Shown here: positions 45,217 to 55,122 of the stretch, piece by piece
Position numbering within the stretch: position 1 is the first letter of the stretch
Layout of the letters: each line of letters begins with the position of its first letter
From: Siccirubricoccus sp. G192
GTDB taxonomy: Bacteria; Pseudomonadota; Alphaproteobacteria; Acetobacterales; Acetobacteraceae
Length of the DNA stretch: 64,000 nucleotides
NCBI RefSeq assembly: GCF_019084075.1
Contig: NZ_JAHREN010000001.1
Span: forward strand, 2,763,501 to 2,827,500
Direction of reading: 5' to 3'
Notes under the pieces: model-generated
The model's input: the letters and a program-made list of their open reading frames with translations, nothing else
Told to the model about the DNA's origin: nothing
Databases searched by the model: none
Position numbers and translations under genes: made by a program

Positions 45217-46086
45217 ATGGCAATCGATTCCTGGGTGCATGAGACGCTCTATGCCGGATGGGGCCAGCGCTTCCTGGTGAAGCGGGAGCTCGCCCGGGTG
45301 AAAAGCGCTTTCCAGGACATCATGGTGTTCGAGAGCCACTCGCATGGCCGGGTGCTGCTGCTCGACGGCGTGGTGCAGATCACCGAGGCGGATGAGTTCG
45401 TCTACCAGGAGATGCTGGCGCATGTGCCGCTGCTGGCGCATGGCGCGGCGAAGCGGGTGCTGATCATCGGTGCCGGCGATGGTGGTGTGTTGCGGCGCGT
45501 GCTGCAGCACGGCACCACCGAGCGTGCCGTCATGGTCGAGATCGATGGCGAGGTCATCCGCCTGGCCCGGGAGTTCATGCCCGGCATCGGTGGTGATGCC
45601 TGGACCGACCCGCGCGCCGAGGTCATCGTCGGCGATGGCATCGACTACGTCCGTCAGGCACCCGCCGCCAGCTTCGATGCGGTCATCGTCGACAGCACCG
45701 ACCCGATCGGCGTCGGCGAGGTGCTGTTCACCGACGAGTTCTACGCCAATTGCGCGCGGCTGCTGACCGGGCGCGGCCTGGTGGTGAACCAGTGCGGCGT
45801 GCCCTTCATGCAGGCGGACGAGCTGCGCGAGACCAGCCGGCGGCGCGCCAAGTCCTTCCCCGATGTCTTCGCCTATGTGGCCGCCGTGCCGACCTATGTC
45901 GGCGGCTTCATGACGCTCGGCTGGGCCGCGAAGGATGCCGGGCTGCGGGAGGTCGGGGTGGAGGAGATCCGGCGCCGGGCCATGGCCGCGGGCATCCTCG
46001 GCACCACGCGCTACTGGACGCCGGAGATCCACCAGGGCGCCTTCAACCTGCCGCCCTACATCGCCGAGCAGCTTTCCGGCCGCTGA
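45217..46086 (+). CDS. speE: Spermidine (polyamine aminopropyl) synthase
   Basis: SpeE transfers an aminopropyl group from decarboxylated SAM to putrescine. The 289-residue product has G-A-G-D-G-G near 88, which binds the cofactor, V-E-I-D near 109, and D-S-T-D-P-I-G near 157, whose Asp is the catalytic base; G-D-G-I-D-Y-V precedes it. Length is normal. It forms a pathway pair with speD. Confidence 0.95.
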   Translation: MAIDSWVHETLYAGWGQRFLVKRELARVKSAFQDIMVFESHSHGRVLLLDGVVQITEADEFVYQEMLAHVPLLAHGAAKRVLIIGAGDGGVLRRVLQHGTTERAVMVEIDGEVIRLAREFMPGIGGDAWTDPRAEVIVGDGIDYVRQAPAASFDAVIVDSTDPIGVGEVLFTDEFYANCARLLTGRGLVVNQCGVPFMQADELRETSRRRAKSFPDVFAYVAAVPTYVGGFMTLGWAAKDAGLREVGVEEIRRRAMAAGILGTTRYWTPEIHQGAFNLPPYIAEQLSGR

Positions 46087-46097
46087 GATCCGGGCTC

Positions 46098-47436
46098 AGG
46101 CCGCCGGCACGGCCGCGGCGATGCTCGCCTGGCCAGGGGTCAGGCTGCGCAGCCGTTCCGGCCGGAAGCGTTCCCCGAAGACGTCATAGAGCGAGGTCTG
46201 GAGTGCGGTGCGCGCGCGGTCGAAACCCAGCCGCGCTGCCGGGTCTTCCGGCTTGGCCAGGGTATCGCGCTCCGCCTCCCGCAGCAGGCGCACCTCCTCG
46301 TTCAGGCGCTTGGCGGCCTCGCGCGGCAGGGCCTTGCCGGCCACATAGACGATCTGGCTGATGCCGATGAGCGCATTGAGCTGGGGCGGGATGCGGAACT
46401 GCTCAAGGTCGGTGGCGCCATACCAGACCAGGGCGATGGCGGCGAAGGCGCTGAAGGCGAGCGCCTGCACCCGCGTCACGTCGATCTCGCCCTCGGCGCT
46501 GAGCAGGTCCTGCCAGCGCGGCCGGCGCGGGCGGTTGTCCAGCACGCCCGTGGCCAGGAGCCACAAGCGGTTCGGCGCGCTGAGGACCTGGCTATCGGCG
46601 ACATTCGCGAGGGTGGAGCCGGTCAGGGTGATCCCGAGCAGCACCAGCACATCCTCGGACAGGGCCGAGAGCTGCCCCGTGCGCACCAGCACATAGGCGT
46701 AGACACCGACGACGGCCAGCGTGAAGAGCAGCACCTGGAAGCGGGACAGGCTCGCGGCGCCGAAGGCGTCCTGGCAGATGATCACCGGGCTGAAGGCGCG
46801 CAGCAGGGCGGGTTTCGGGCGGCGCTCGTCGCTGGCCGCCTCCTGCGCCACGAGCTCCAACTGCCGGGCATGCACGCCACGCGCGGTGAAGGCGATCAGG
46901 ACATAGAGCAGGATCACGCTGCCGAGGCCTGCCGCGACCGAGAGGCTGTAGCTGGAGACCGTGACCTCGGTCAGCCCGAAACGTTCCGGCGTGCCGTCCC
47001 GGCAGCCGATGATGGCCACCTGCCAGGCGGTGGGCGCGTATCCGTCGGGCAGCGTGAATTCGGCCCGGATCGGCGTGACATCGGCGCCGGGGGAGGGCGG
47101 CATGACATAGCCAAGGAAGACCCGGGCATCATCGGGGGGGCGTTGACGCATCGCCGCGCGATAGGCGATCGCGGCGAAGGAGGTCCTGCGCCACTCCTCC
47201 TCCTCAATCCCGTCCGGCTTCCGGATCTCGAAGGAGAGGGTGGCGCGGGCATGGGAGGTCTGCTTCGGACTCAGGACGATCAGGCCGTCCATGGGATTGC
47301 TGCGGACCCATTCGGCCAGCGCCTTCTCGGCACCTTGCGGCAGGAAACAGGCACCCTCGGCCGGGCTTGCCCGCTGCGCCAGGGCGATTTCGCCGGAGGT
47401 CAGGAGCAGCAGCAGGGCGAGCATTCCGCGCAGCAT
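46098..47436 (-). CDS. Exported/membrane protein of unknown function
   Basis: I do not recognise this 446-residue protein. It has a signal peptide (L-R-G-M-L-A-L-L-L-L-L-T-S-G to A-L-A-Q), an extracytoplasmic domain of about 140 residues with two to three Cys, then about five membrane helices (beginning I-L-L-Y-V-L-I-A-F-T, V-L-L-F-T-L-A-V-V, V-L-V-L-L-G-I-T-L, A-F-A-A-I-A-L-V-W, I-G-I-S-Q-I-V-Y-V) and a soluble helical tail. The ATG ending at 47436 is chosen over a GTG three codons earlier. It lies between speE and fliP with no shared operon signs. Confidence 0.6.
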
Positions 47437-47499
47437 GGCAACCACCGGAGGTGCGATGGTGGAACGGTGCCACGCGTGCGGGGCGGAAGTCCAGCGCGC

Positions 47500-48267
47500 T
47501 CAACCGCTGGCGAAGCCCTGCACCAGGCTGCCCGCCACCAGCCGCCAGCCGTCCACCAGCACAAAGAAGATCAGCTTGAACGGCAGGGAGACCACGCTGG
47601 GCGGCAGCATCATCATGCCGAGGGACATGAGCAGGCTCGCCACCACCATGTCGATCACCAGGAAGGGCAGGAACAGCAGGAAGCCGATCTCGAAGGCACG
47701 TTTCAGCTCGCCGACCAGGAAGGCGGGCAGCAGGGCACGCCAGGGCAGTTGCTCCGGCCGCGCCTGCTCCATCACCGCCTGCGGCAATCCCGCCAGGTCG
47801 AGGAACAGCGCCAGATCGGATTCGCGCACCTGCGCCGCCATGAAGGTCCGAAAGGGTTCGGCCGCGGCGGAAAGCCCTTGCAGCTCGCCGATCCGGCCTT
47901 CCATCAGCGGCGCCAGCCCCGCCTGCCAGCTTTGTTCGAGAACCGGCTGCATCACGAACAGGGACAGGAACAGCGCGAGCCCGATCAGCACCGGGTTGGG
48001 CGGCACGCCCTGGGCGCCGATGGCGGTGCGGAGCAGCGACAGCACGATGGCGATGCGGGTGAAGGCGGTGGCCATCACCAGCAGCGAGGGTGCCAGGGAG
48101 AGCACGCCGATCAGCGCCGTCAACTGCACCAGGCGCGAGGTAGCGCCAGCCTCCCCGGCGGCGCCGAGATCGATGCTGACGCTCTGCGCCACCGCCGGCA
48201 ATGCCGCGAGCGTCAGGAGCAGGGCCGTCGCCAACGCCTTCGTGGCGCATCCCGCCATCGTCTTCAT
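47500..48267 (-). CDS. fliP: Flagellar export apparatus protein FliP
   Basis: FliP forms the core of the flagellar export gate. The 255-residue product has a cleavable signal (A-L-A-T-A-L-L-L-T-L-A), V-M-A-T-A-F-T-R-I-A-I-V-L-S-L-L-R and F-L-V-I-D-M-V-V-A-S-L-L-M-S-L-G-M. Its ATG overlaps the end of fliO. fliQ and fliR are in the divergent operon, a split seen in other alphaproteobacteria. Confidence 0.95.
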   Translation of the reverse strand: MKTMAGCATKALATALLLTLAALPAVAQSVSIDLGAAGEAGATSRLVQLTALIGVLSLAPSLLVMATAFTRIAIVLSLLRTAIGAQGVPPNPVLIGLALFLSLFVMQPVLEQSWQAGLAPLMEGRIGELQGLSAAAEPFRTFMAAQVRESDLALFLDLAGLPQAVMEQARPEQLPWRALLPAFLVGELKRAFEIGFLLFLPFLVIDMVVASLLMSLGMMMLPPSVVSLPFKLIFFVLVDGWRLVAGSLVQGFASG

Positions 48268-48527
48268 GGCGCGTCCTGCCCGGGCAGCCAGCCCAGCATC
48301 TGGTCCTGGCTGCCGCCGGTCAGCAGCAGCACCTCCCGCCCATCGCAGCGGAGCAGCAGCAGGCGCCGGCGCGCATCGATCGCCAGCACCTCCTGCACCG
48401 CCAGCCGGCGGCCCTCCCGCGCCGCCAGGCCGGAAGCACGGAGGCCGCGCGCGGCGAGCCAGGCCAGCAGCAGCACACCGGCGAGCGCACTGCCTGCCTG
48501 CAACCAGATCGGGGAATCGAGGGTCAT
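48264..48527 (-). CDS. fliO: Flagellar protein FliO
   Basis: FliO is a membrane helper for FliP assembly. The 87-residue product has one helix (L-A-G-V-L-L-L-A-W-L-A-A-R-G) and the small beta domain R-R-L-A-V-Q-E-V-L-A-I-D, R-R-L-L-L-L-R-C-D-G-R-E-V-L-L-L-T-G-G. It is short, as is normal. The assignment rests on size, form and its overlap with fliP. Confidence 0.82.
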   Translation of the reverse strand: MTLDSPIWLQAGSALAGVLLLAWLAARGLRASGLAAREGRRLAVQEVLAIDARRRLLLLRCDGREVLLLTGGSQDQMLGWLPGQDAP

Positions 48528-48557
48528 CACGCGGCCTTTTGCCTGCGTTGCGGGAGT

Positions 48558-48830
48558 TCAGGTGGTGCCGGGCGGCGAGGGCAAGGCAGCGGCAAGCCCG
48601 TCCACCTCCCGCGCCAGGGCTTCGAGCGCCGGGCGGAGCGGCCGCGCTGCGCCCGCCGGCAGCAATGCCACCACGGTGCAAAGCGTCGCGGCCTCGGCAT
48701 CCAGTCCGGCGAGGTCGATTCGGCGGCCGCTATCCACCAGCGCGCGCGCCATGCGGATGGTGTCGTGCAGCGCCTCGACCGCGGCGAGGGCCGGCATGGT
48801 CTGTGGGCTGGCTGGGGTGCCTCGGGTCAT
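48558..48830 (-). CDS. Small flagellar-cluster protein of unknown function
   Basis: The 90-residue helical product is rich in A and L, with repeated segments such as E-A-L-H-D-T-I-R-M-A-R-A-L-V and P-A-L-E-A-L-A-R-E-V. No family is recognised. It is first in the leftward fliO-fliP group, opposite flgB, so it may share CtrA control. Confidence 0.5.
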   Translation of the reverse strand: MTRGTPASPQTMPALAAVEALHDTIRMARALVDSGRRIDLAGLDAEAATLCTVVALLPAGAARPLRPALEALAREVDGLAAALPSPPGTT

Positions 48831-48854
48831 ACCCGAAGCGTCGCATCGGGAAGG

Positions 48855-48869
48855 TTAACAGGGGCTTAC
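48855..48869. promoter_or_regulatory. CtrA-type binding site before flgB
   Basis: TTAA-N7-TTAC matches the CtrA consensus TTAA-N7-TTAA except for the last base. It lies 71 bases before flgB, in the 109-base divergent region; a TTAACC half-site follows at 48900-48905. CckA, which controls CtrA, is encoded at the end of this operon. Confidence 0.5.
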
Positions 48870-48939
48870 GGTCCGGTTCCGGCCGCATCGCCCCACCGCT
48901 TAACCGAATCTTCAGCGCCGCACGGGCATTGAGGAGGTC

Positions 48940-49332
48940 ATGGACCCGACGCGCACCACCCCCGTTACCCTAGCCGAACGCCGCCTCGCCTGGCTTGAGG
49001 CGCGGCAGCGCGTGCTGGCGCAGAACATTTCCAATGCCGATACGCCCGGCTACCAGCCGCGCGACCTGCGCCCCTTTGCGCAGGTGCTGGCCGGCGCCGG
49101 GGGCATGGCGATGGTGAGCACGAATGCCGGGCACCTCGCCCCGACCCGCGGCGGCGACCCCCGCGCGCGGCCGGACCGCCTGCTCACGGAGCGGGCGCCG
49201 AACGGCAATGGCGTGACGCTCGATCGCGAGGCGCTGCGGGTCGCGGACACCGACACGGCCCATGCGCTGGCGACCGGGCTGCACCGCCGCTATCTCGGCC
49301 TGTTCCGCACGGCGCTCGGCCGTTCACAGTAG
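48940..49332 (+). CDS. flgB: Flagellar rod protein FlgB
   Basis: FlgB is a proximal rod protein. The 130-residue product has R-V-L-A-Q-N-I-S-N-A-D-T-P-G-Y-Q-P-R-D, the rod signature, and a C-terminal helix typical of the family. It starts the rightward flgB-flgC-fliE-fliQ-fliR-flhB-cckA transcript. Confidence 0.92.
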   Translation: MDPTRTTPVTLAERRLAWLEARQRVLAQNISNADTPGYQPRDLRPFAQVLAGAGGMAMVSTNAGHLAPTRGGDPRARPDRLLTERAPNGNGVTLDREALRVADTDTAHALATGLHRRYLGLFRTALGRSQ

Positions 49333-49348
49333 AGGGGGAAGGCAGGCA

Positions 49349-49756
49349 ATGGATCTCGATCATGCGCTGCGCATCTCGGCCGCTGGCATGGAGGCGCAGT
49401 CGGCGCGGCTCCGGGTGGTGGCGGAGAATCTGGCGAACCGCGACAGCACCGGCGAATCACCCGGTGCCGATCCCTACCGGCGGAAGACAGTCACCTTCGG
49501 CAATCGGCTCGACCGCGCGCTGGGCACGCAAACGGTGCGGGTCTCGCGTATCGGCACTGCACCCGGGGAGTTCCCGCAGGTGCATGATCCCGCGCATCCG
49601 GCGGCGGATGCGCGGGGCTATGTCAAGCGGCCGAATGTCGACAGCCTGATCGAGATGATGGACATGCGGGAGGCGCAGCGCAGCTACAGCGCCAATCTCT
49701 CCGTCCTGGAAACCACGCGGGGCATGCTCACCCGCACCATCGAGGCGCTGCGCTGA
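49349..49756 (+). CDS. flgC: Flagellar rod protein FlgC
   Basis: FlgC is a proximal rod protein of 135 residues. Landmarks are A-L-R-I-S-A-A-G-M-E-A-Q-S-A-R, A-E-N-L-A-N-R-D-S-T and the C-terminal E-M-M-D-M-R-E-A-Q-R-S-Y-S-A-N. GGGGGAAGGCAGG precedes the start. It shares one base with fliE. Confidence 0.95.
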   Translation: MDLDHALRISAAGMEAQSARLRVVAENLANRDSTGESPGADPYRRKTVTFGNRLDRALGTQTVRVSRIGTAPGEFPQVHDPAHPAADARGYVKRPNVDSLIEMMDMREAQRSYSANLSVLETTRGMLTRTIEALR

Positions 49757-50064
49757 TGGCCCTGCTTGTTGCGCCCGCCCAGGTGGCGGCGGCCTATCGC
49801 ACCACTTCCGCTCCGGCCGTGGGCGGTGCGGTTTCCGTGGTGCCGGGGAGCGGCTTCGGCGCCACCCTGCAACGCGCCGTGGAGGGCGCCGTGGAGGTCG
49901 GCCGCAGCGCCGATGCCGCGACCACCCAGGCGCTGCTCGGCCAGGGCAGTGTCGCCGATGTGGTGATGGCGGTCTCCCGCGCCGAGCTCACGCTGCAAAC
50001 CGCGGTGGCGGTGCGCGACCGTGTCGTCTCCGCCTATCAGGACGTGATGCGCATGCCGATCTAG
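49756..50064 (+). CDS. fliE: Flagellar hook-basal body protein FliE
   Basis: FliE joins the MS ring to the rod. The 102-residue product has the helical family region G-S-V-A-D-V-V-M-A-V-S-R-A-E-L-T-L-Q-T-A-V and ends R-V-V-S-A-Y-Q-D-V-M-R-M. The ATG overlaps the flgC stop. Confidence 0.92.
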   Translation: MALLVAPAQVAAAYRTTSAPAVGGAVSVVPGSGFGATLQRAVEGAVEVGRSADAATTQALLGQGSVADVVMAVSRAELTLQTAVAVRDRVVSAYQDVMRMPI

Positions 50065-50107
50065 CCCGCGGCGGCTGTTCCGTGGCGCTGTCCGCAGGAG
50101 GCGGGCG

Positions 50108-50383
50108 ATGACCGAGGATCCGGTGGCCTTCGCGGCGCAGGAAGCGCTGTGGATGGCGATGCAGCTTGCCGGCCCGCCGCTGCTCGCCATGCTGGCGATC
50201 GGCCTGGTGGTATCCGTGCTCCAGGCACTAACCCAGATCCAGGAACCAACGCTGGCCTTCCTGCCCAAGCTGGTGGCGATGGGGCTCGTGCTGCTGCTGC
50301 TCGGCCCCGCCATGGCGGGCTCCCTGCGCGGCTATGCGGAGGGGCTGTTCGACCGCGTGGTCGCGGTTGGCGGCCTGCCGTGA
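50108..50383 (+). CDS. fliQ: Flagellar export protein FliQ
   Basis: FliQ is a two-helix export-gate protein. The 91-residue product has P-P-L-L-A-M-L-A-I-G-L-V-V-S-V-L-Q-A and T-Q-I-Q-E-P-T-L-A-F-L-P-K, both characteristic. Length is normal. The fliR GTG overlaps its stop. Confidence 0.95.
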   Translation: MTEDPVAFAAQEALWMAMQLAGPPLLAMLAIGLVVSVLQALTQIQEPTLAFLPKLVAMGLVLLLLGPAMAGSLRGYAEGLFDRVVAVGGLP

Positions 50384-51144
50384 GCCCGGTGGAACTGCCC
50401 CTATTGGCCTTCCATGCGGCGCTGGTCTTCGCGCGCGTCGGGGGCGCCATGCTGCTGCTGCCGGGGCTGGGCGAGGCGGATGTGCCGGCCACCATCCGGC
50501 TCAGCCTGGTCCTGGCCCTGGTCGCGCTGCTGTTGCCCGGCCTGTCGCCGGCGCTGCCGCCGGTGCCGGGCACGGTGCCGGAGTTGCTGCGCCTGGTGCT
50601 GATCGAAACTGGGATAGGGCTTTGGCTCGGCCTGCTGGCGCGGCTGCTGGCACTGGCCATGGCGCAGGCGGGGCAGATGGCGGCGCTGATGATCGGCCTG
50701 GCCAGCCCCTTGCAGACCGATCCGCTGCTGGGCGCCCAATCCACGGCGACCGGCCGGCTCTTTGGGCTTCTGGCCGCAGCGCTGGTGCTCGGCAGTGGGC
50801 TCTATGCGCTGCCGCTGCGCGCCCTTGCCGGCAGCTATGCCCTGCTGCCGCCCGGTGGGGACTTGCCGTTGGGCGCCGGGGCCGAATCGGTCGCGCTGGG
50901 AGTGGCGGAGAGTTTCGGCCTCGCCCTGCGGCTGGCGGCGCCGCTGGTGCTGGCGGCGGTGCTCGGGCAATTGGCGCTTGGCCTGCTGGCACGGCTGGCG
51001 CCGCAGGTACAGATCTTCGCCGTCGCGGCGCCGGGGCAGCTTCTGGCGGGGTTGCTGCTCCTGGTCCTGGTGTTGCCGGCCTTGCTCTCCACCTGGGCGA
51101 CGGCGACGCGCGAGGGTTTCCTGGCCCTGCCGGGACTGCACTGA
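50380..51144 (+). CDS. fliR: Flagellar export protein FliR
   Basis: FliR is the third small export-gate subunit. The 254-residue product starts with GTG overlapping fliQ, and shows F-A-R-V-G-G-A-M-L-L-L-P, G-L-W-L-G-L-L-A-R-L and G-Q-M-A-A-L-M-I-G-L-A, with six to eight hydrophobic helices. Length is normal. flhB follows three bases later. Confidence 0.92.
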   Translation: MSPVELPLLAFHAALVFARVGGAMLLLPGLGEADVPATIRLSLVLALVALLLPGLSPALPPVPGTVPELLRLVLIETGIGLWLGLLARLLALAMAQAGQMAALMIGLASPLQTDPLLGAQSTATGRLFGLLAAALVLGSGLYALPLRALAGSYALLPPGGDLPLGAGAESVALGVAESFGLALRLAAPLVLAAVLGQLALGLLARLAPQVQIFAVAAPGQLLAGLLLLVLVLPALLSTWATATREGFLALPGLH

Positions 51145-51147
51145 ACC

Positions 51148-52215
51148 ATGGCGGAAGGCGGCGCGCAGGAAGGCGAGGACCGCACGGAAGCCGCAACCCC
51201 GAAGCGCCTGGAACGGGCGCGGGAGCAGGGGCAGGTGCCGCTGTCGCGGGAGGCGGTGGGCTTCGCCACCCTGCTCGGCGCCACATTGGCGGCCGCCTTT
51301 GCGCTGCCGCTGCTCGGGATGCACTGGCTGCGGACCATGCGGGACCTGCTGAGCGTGGCCGATCCGGGCGGGACCGCGGCAGTGGCGCTCAACCTGCTGC
51401 GGGCCGCGGCACTGGCTCTGCTGCCGGTGCTGGCGGCCACCGCGCTGGCGGCCATCCTGGCCACCATGGCGCAGACCGGCGGATTGGTCCGGGGCAAGGC
51501 ACTGGTGCCGGATGCCTCGCGGCTGAACCCGATTGCGGCACTGAAGCGGCTATTCGGCCCCAAGGGGCTGGCCGAATTGCTGAAGACCCTGATGAAGCTG
51601 GGCTTGGTTGGGTTGGTGCTCTGGCGGGCGGTGGACCTGCGGGGGTTGCAGGCGGCGCTGCATCTGCCCGCCGGGGCGCTGCTGGAGGAAGCGGGGCGTG
51701 GCGCCCTGCGGCTGCTGGTGGCCATGCTCGGCGCCTTCGCATTGATCGCCGCGCTCGATCTGGGCTGGGTGCGCTGGCAGCACCATCGGCAAATGCGCAT
51801 GAGCCGGCAGGACATGCGGGAGGAGATGCGCGAGAGCGAGGGCGACCCGCAGGTGAAGGGCCGGCTCCGGCGGCTGCGCGAAAGCCGGGCGCGGCGCCGG
51901 ATGCTGGCGGCGGTGCCGAAGGCGGCAGTGGTCATAACGAATCCGACCCATTACGCTGTCGCCCTGGCCTATGACCAGGCGCAGGCGGCGGCGCCGCGGC
52001 TGGTGGCCAAGGGGGTTGATGCGATGGCGGCACGTATCCGCGCGGCGGCCGAGGAGCATGGGGTGCCGATCGTCGCCAGCCCGCCACTGGCCCGGGCCCT
52101 GTACCGGCTGGAGACGGATACCGAGATCCCGCCGGAACACTGGCAGGCGGTGGCGGAAATCATCGCCTATGTCTGGCGCCTGCGGGGCCAGGCCGGGATT
52201 CGTGCCGGTGGCTGA
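51148..52215 (+). CDS. flhB: Flagellar export switch protein FlhB
   Basis: FlhB decides when export changes from rod/hook to filament proteins. The 355-residue product has E-D-R-T-E-A-A-T-P-K-R-L near the start, four membrane helices, and the self-cleavage site N-P-T-H-Y near 267 in V-I-T-N-P-T-H-Y-A-V-A-L. Cleavage occurs between N and P in the family. The next gene overlaps its end. Confidence 0.96.
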   Translation: MAEGGAQEGEDRTEAATPKRLERAREQGQVPLSREAVGFATLLGATLAAAFALPLLGMHWLRTMRDLLSVADPGGTAAVALNLLRAAALALLPVLAATALAAILATMAQTGGLVRGKALVPDASRLNPIAALKRLFGPKGLAELLKTLMKLGLVGLVLWRAVDLRGLQAALHLPAGALLEEAGRGALRLLVAMLGAFALIAALDLGWVRWQHHRQMRMSRQDMREEMRESEGDPQVKGRLRRLRESRARRRMLAAVPKAAVVITNPTHYAVALAYDQAQAAAPRLVAKGVDAMAARIRAAAEEHGVPIVASPPLARALYRLETDTEIPPEHWQAVAEIIAYVWRLRGQAGIRAGG

Positions 52216-53764
52216 GCACCGCCTGTTCCGCCGCCGCTCGCCGCCTGCCGCCGCCGGAGCCTTCCGGCTGTTGTTCGAGGCCGCGCCGGAGGGCATGGCG
52301 CTGCTGGACCCAGAGGGCCGCATCCGCATGGCCAACCCGGCGCTCGGCCGCCTGGTTGGGCCGACAGTGGCTTTGCGGCCGGGGCTGCCTGCGGTGCAGT
52401 TGGTCGCCCTGCCGCAGCGCCAGGCGCTGGCCGCCCGGATCGCCGCTGCCGGAATGCCCGAAGCGGCGCCGCTGCTGGTGGTGCCGGCCGACTCGGCGGC
52501 GCCCGAGGATACGGAATGGGCACTGCATTGCGAGGCCCTGCCGGCGCTCGATGGCGACGGCCCCGCCCTGCTGCTGCGCGTCACCGACCGGACCCCGCAG
52601 CGCCGGGCGGAGGCGCGGCTCGCCGGTGCGGCACGGCTGGAGACGGTGGGCCGGCTGGCCGGCGGGATCGCGCATGATTTCAACAACCTTCTGGCCGCCA
52701 TCCTGGGCAGTGCCGAGGCGATGCGGGCCGCCGGCCTGCCCGCCGCCGCCGCCGCGGAACTCGGCCGGATCGAGGATGCAGCGCAGCGCGGCGCGGGGCT
52801 GGTCCGGCAATTGCTGGCCTTCGCCCGGCAGCAGCGGCTGCAGCCCCGCATCCTCGACCTGAACGCGGCGGTCTCGGGCCTGGCGCCCTTGTTGCGCCGG
52901 CTGCTGGGCGAGGGCGTGCAACTCGACCTGGCGCTGGAGGTGCCGGGGCGCTGCGTGCGCGTCGATCCCGCGCAACTCGACCAGGTGATCCTGAATCTGG
53001 CGGTGAATGCGCGGGAAGCGATGCCGGGGGGCGGGCGGCTCCGCATCGCCACGGGTCGTGCCGTGGTTCTGCGCCTGGAGGGCGAGGGGCCGGCCGGCCT
53101 GCCGCCGGGGCGCTATGCGGTGCTGGAGGTTTCGGATACCGGCTGCGGCATTCCGCCGGAGACGCTGCCGCGCCTCTTCGAGCCCTTCTTCACGACCCGG
53201 CCGGACAAAGGCGGCACCGGCCTTGGCCTGGCCACGGTGCAGGGAATCGTCGCGCAGTCCGGCGGCCATATCACGGTCGAGAGCCGGCCGGGCGAGGGCA
53301 GCACCTTCCGTATCCATCTGCCGCGCCAGGAGGCCGTGACGGCACCGGTGGCGCCGGCGCCGGCCACCCCTCTCGCTGGCAGCGGTGGCGGGCGCATCCT
53401 GCTGGTCGAGGATGAGGCGCCGCTCCGGCGACTGGCGGCGCTGCTGCTGCAGCGGGCGGGGCATGAGGTGCTGGCGGCCGAGAGTGCCGAGGCCGCCTTG
53501 GGATTGCTGGCGGATTCGCCACCGCCCGATGCGCTGGTCAGCGATGTGGCGATGCCGGGCCAGGATGGGCTGGAGCTTGCCCGCGACCTCCGCTCCCGCT
53601 GGCCGGGGCTGCCGGTGGTGCTGCTGTCGGGCTATGCCGAATCCGCACTGGGCCATGATCCGGAGGGTGAGGGGATGCGGTTCCTGCACAAGCCCTATGC
53701 CCCGGCGGAGCTTCTGGCGGCCCTGGCATCGGTGCTCCGACCAGCCTCGGCAGCGGCCGCATGA
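52208..53764 (+). CDS. cckA: CckA-like hybrid histidine kinase
   Basis: CckA phosphorylates ChpT/CtrA and so links cell cycle and flagellar gene expression. The 518-residue product has a PAS-like domain (about 18-130), a HisKA domain with phospho-accepting His156 in A-G-G-I-A-H-D-F-N-N-L-L, a catalytic domain with N-L-A-V-N-A-R-E-A-M, D-T-G-C-G-I-P and G-G-T-G-L-G-L-A, and a C-terminal receiver with V-E-D-E and Asp in L-V-S-D-V-A-M-P. No membrane helices are visible, and it is shorter than Caulobacter CckA. The GTG at 52208 overlaps flhB; GTG 52202 is an alternative. Confidence 0.8.
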   Translation: MAEHRLFRRRSPPAAAGAFRLLFEAAPEGMALLDPEGRIRMANPALGRLVGPTVALRPGLPAVQLVALPQRQALAARIAAAGMPEAAPLLVVPADSAAPEDTEWALHCEALPALDGDGPALLLRVTDRTPQRRAEARLAGAARLETVGRLAGGIAHDFNNLLAAILGSAEAMRAAGLPAAAAAELGRIEDAAQRGAGLVRQLLAFARQQRLQPRILDLNAAVSGLAPLLRRLLGEGVQLDLALEVPGRCVRVDPAQLDQVILNLAVNAREAMPGGGRLRIATGRAVVLRLEGEGPAGLPPGRYAVLEVSDTGCGIPPETLPRLFEPFFTTRPDKGGTGLGLATVQGIVAQSGGHITVESRPGEGSTFRIHLPRQEAVTAPVAPAPATPLAGSGGGRILLVEDEAPLRRLAALLLQRAGHEVLAAESAEAALGLLADSPPPDALVSDVAMPGQDGLELARDLRSRWPGLPVVLLSGYAESALGHDPEGEGMRFLHKPYAPAELLAALASVLRPASAAAA

Positions 53765-53785
53765 GGCTGCGGCGAGAGGCTTCGT

Positions 53786-53800
53786 GTTTCCTAAATGTTC
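53786..53800 (+). promoter_or_regulatory. LexA (SOS) box before recA
   Basis: GTTT-N7-GTTC matches the alphaproteobacterial LexA site GTTC-N7-GTTC with one mismatch. It is about 196 bases before the recA start, implying a long leader or another promoter nearer the gene. Confidence 0.5.
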
Positions 53801-53995
53801 TTGTTTTCGGGCGGCGATGGGGGCATATTCCTGGTCTTGCCTGAGATTGGGCATGCGGGATTCGGGCCTGCCCCTGTTCCAGCACCACGCGTCGGCGTGC
53901 TAAGGTGATGGGTAATGCAACCCTGATCCTTTCGCGTAATGGTTGAGGCGTGCGGCGGTTGGGACAGGGGCGACCCCAGAGGCGGGATATCCAGA

Positions 53996-55042
<1,047 letters not shown>

Positions 55043-55068
55043 CCGGGCCGCGGAAGCTCCGCCGAAGC

Positions 55069-55094
55069 GAACGGGCGCCCAAGGGCGCCCGTTC
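55069..55094 (+). terminator. Hairpin after recA
   Basis: A perfect 12-base stem, GAACGGGCGCCC with GGGCGCCCGTTC, around AA lies 26 bases after the recA stop. The flank is not T-rich on this strand. It lies between convergent genes, recA and yciF, and could act for both. Confidence 0.7.
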
Positions 55095-55122
55095 CGAATT
55101 CACGCCGCCCCGCGACCTGGCC

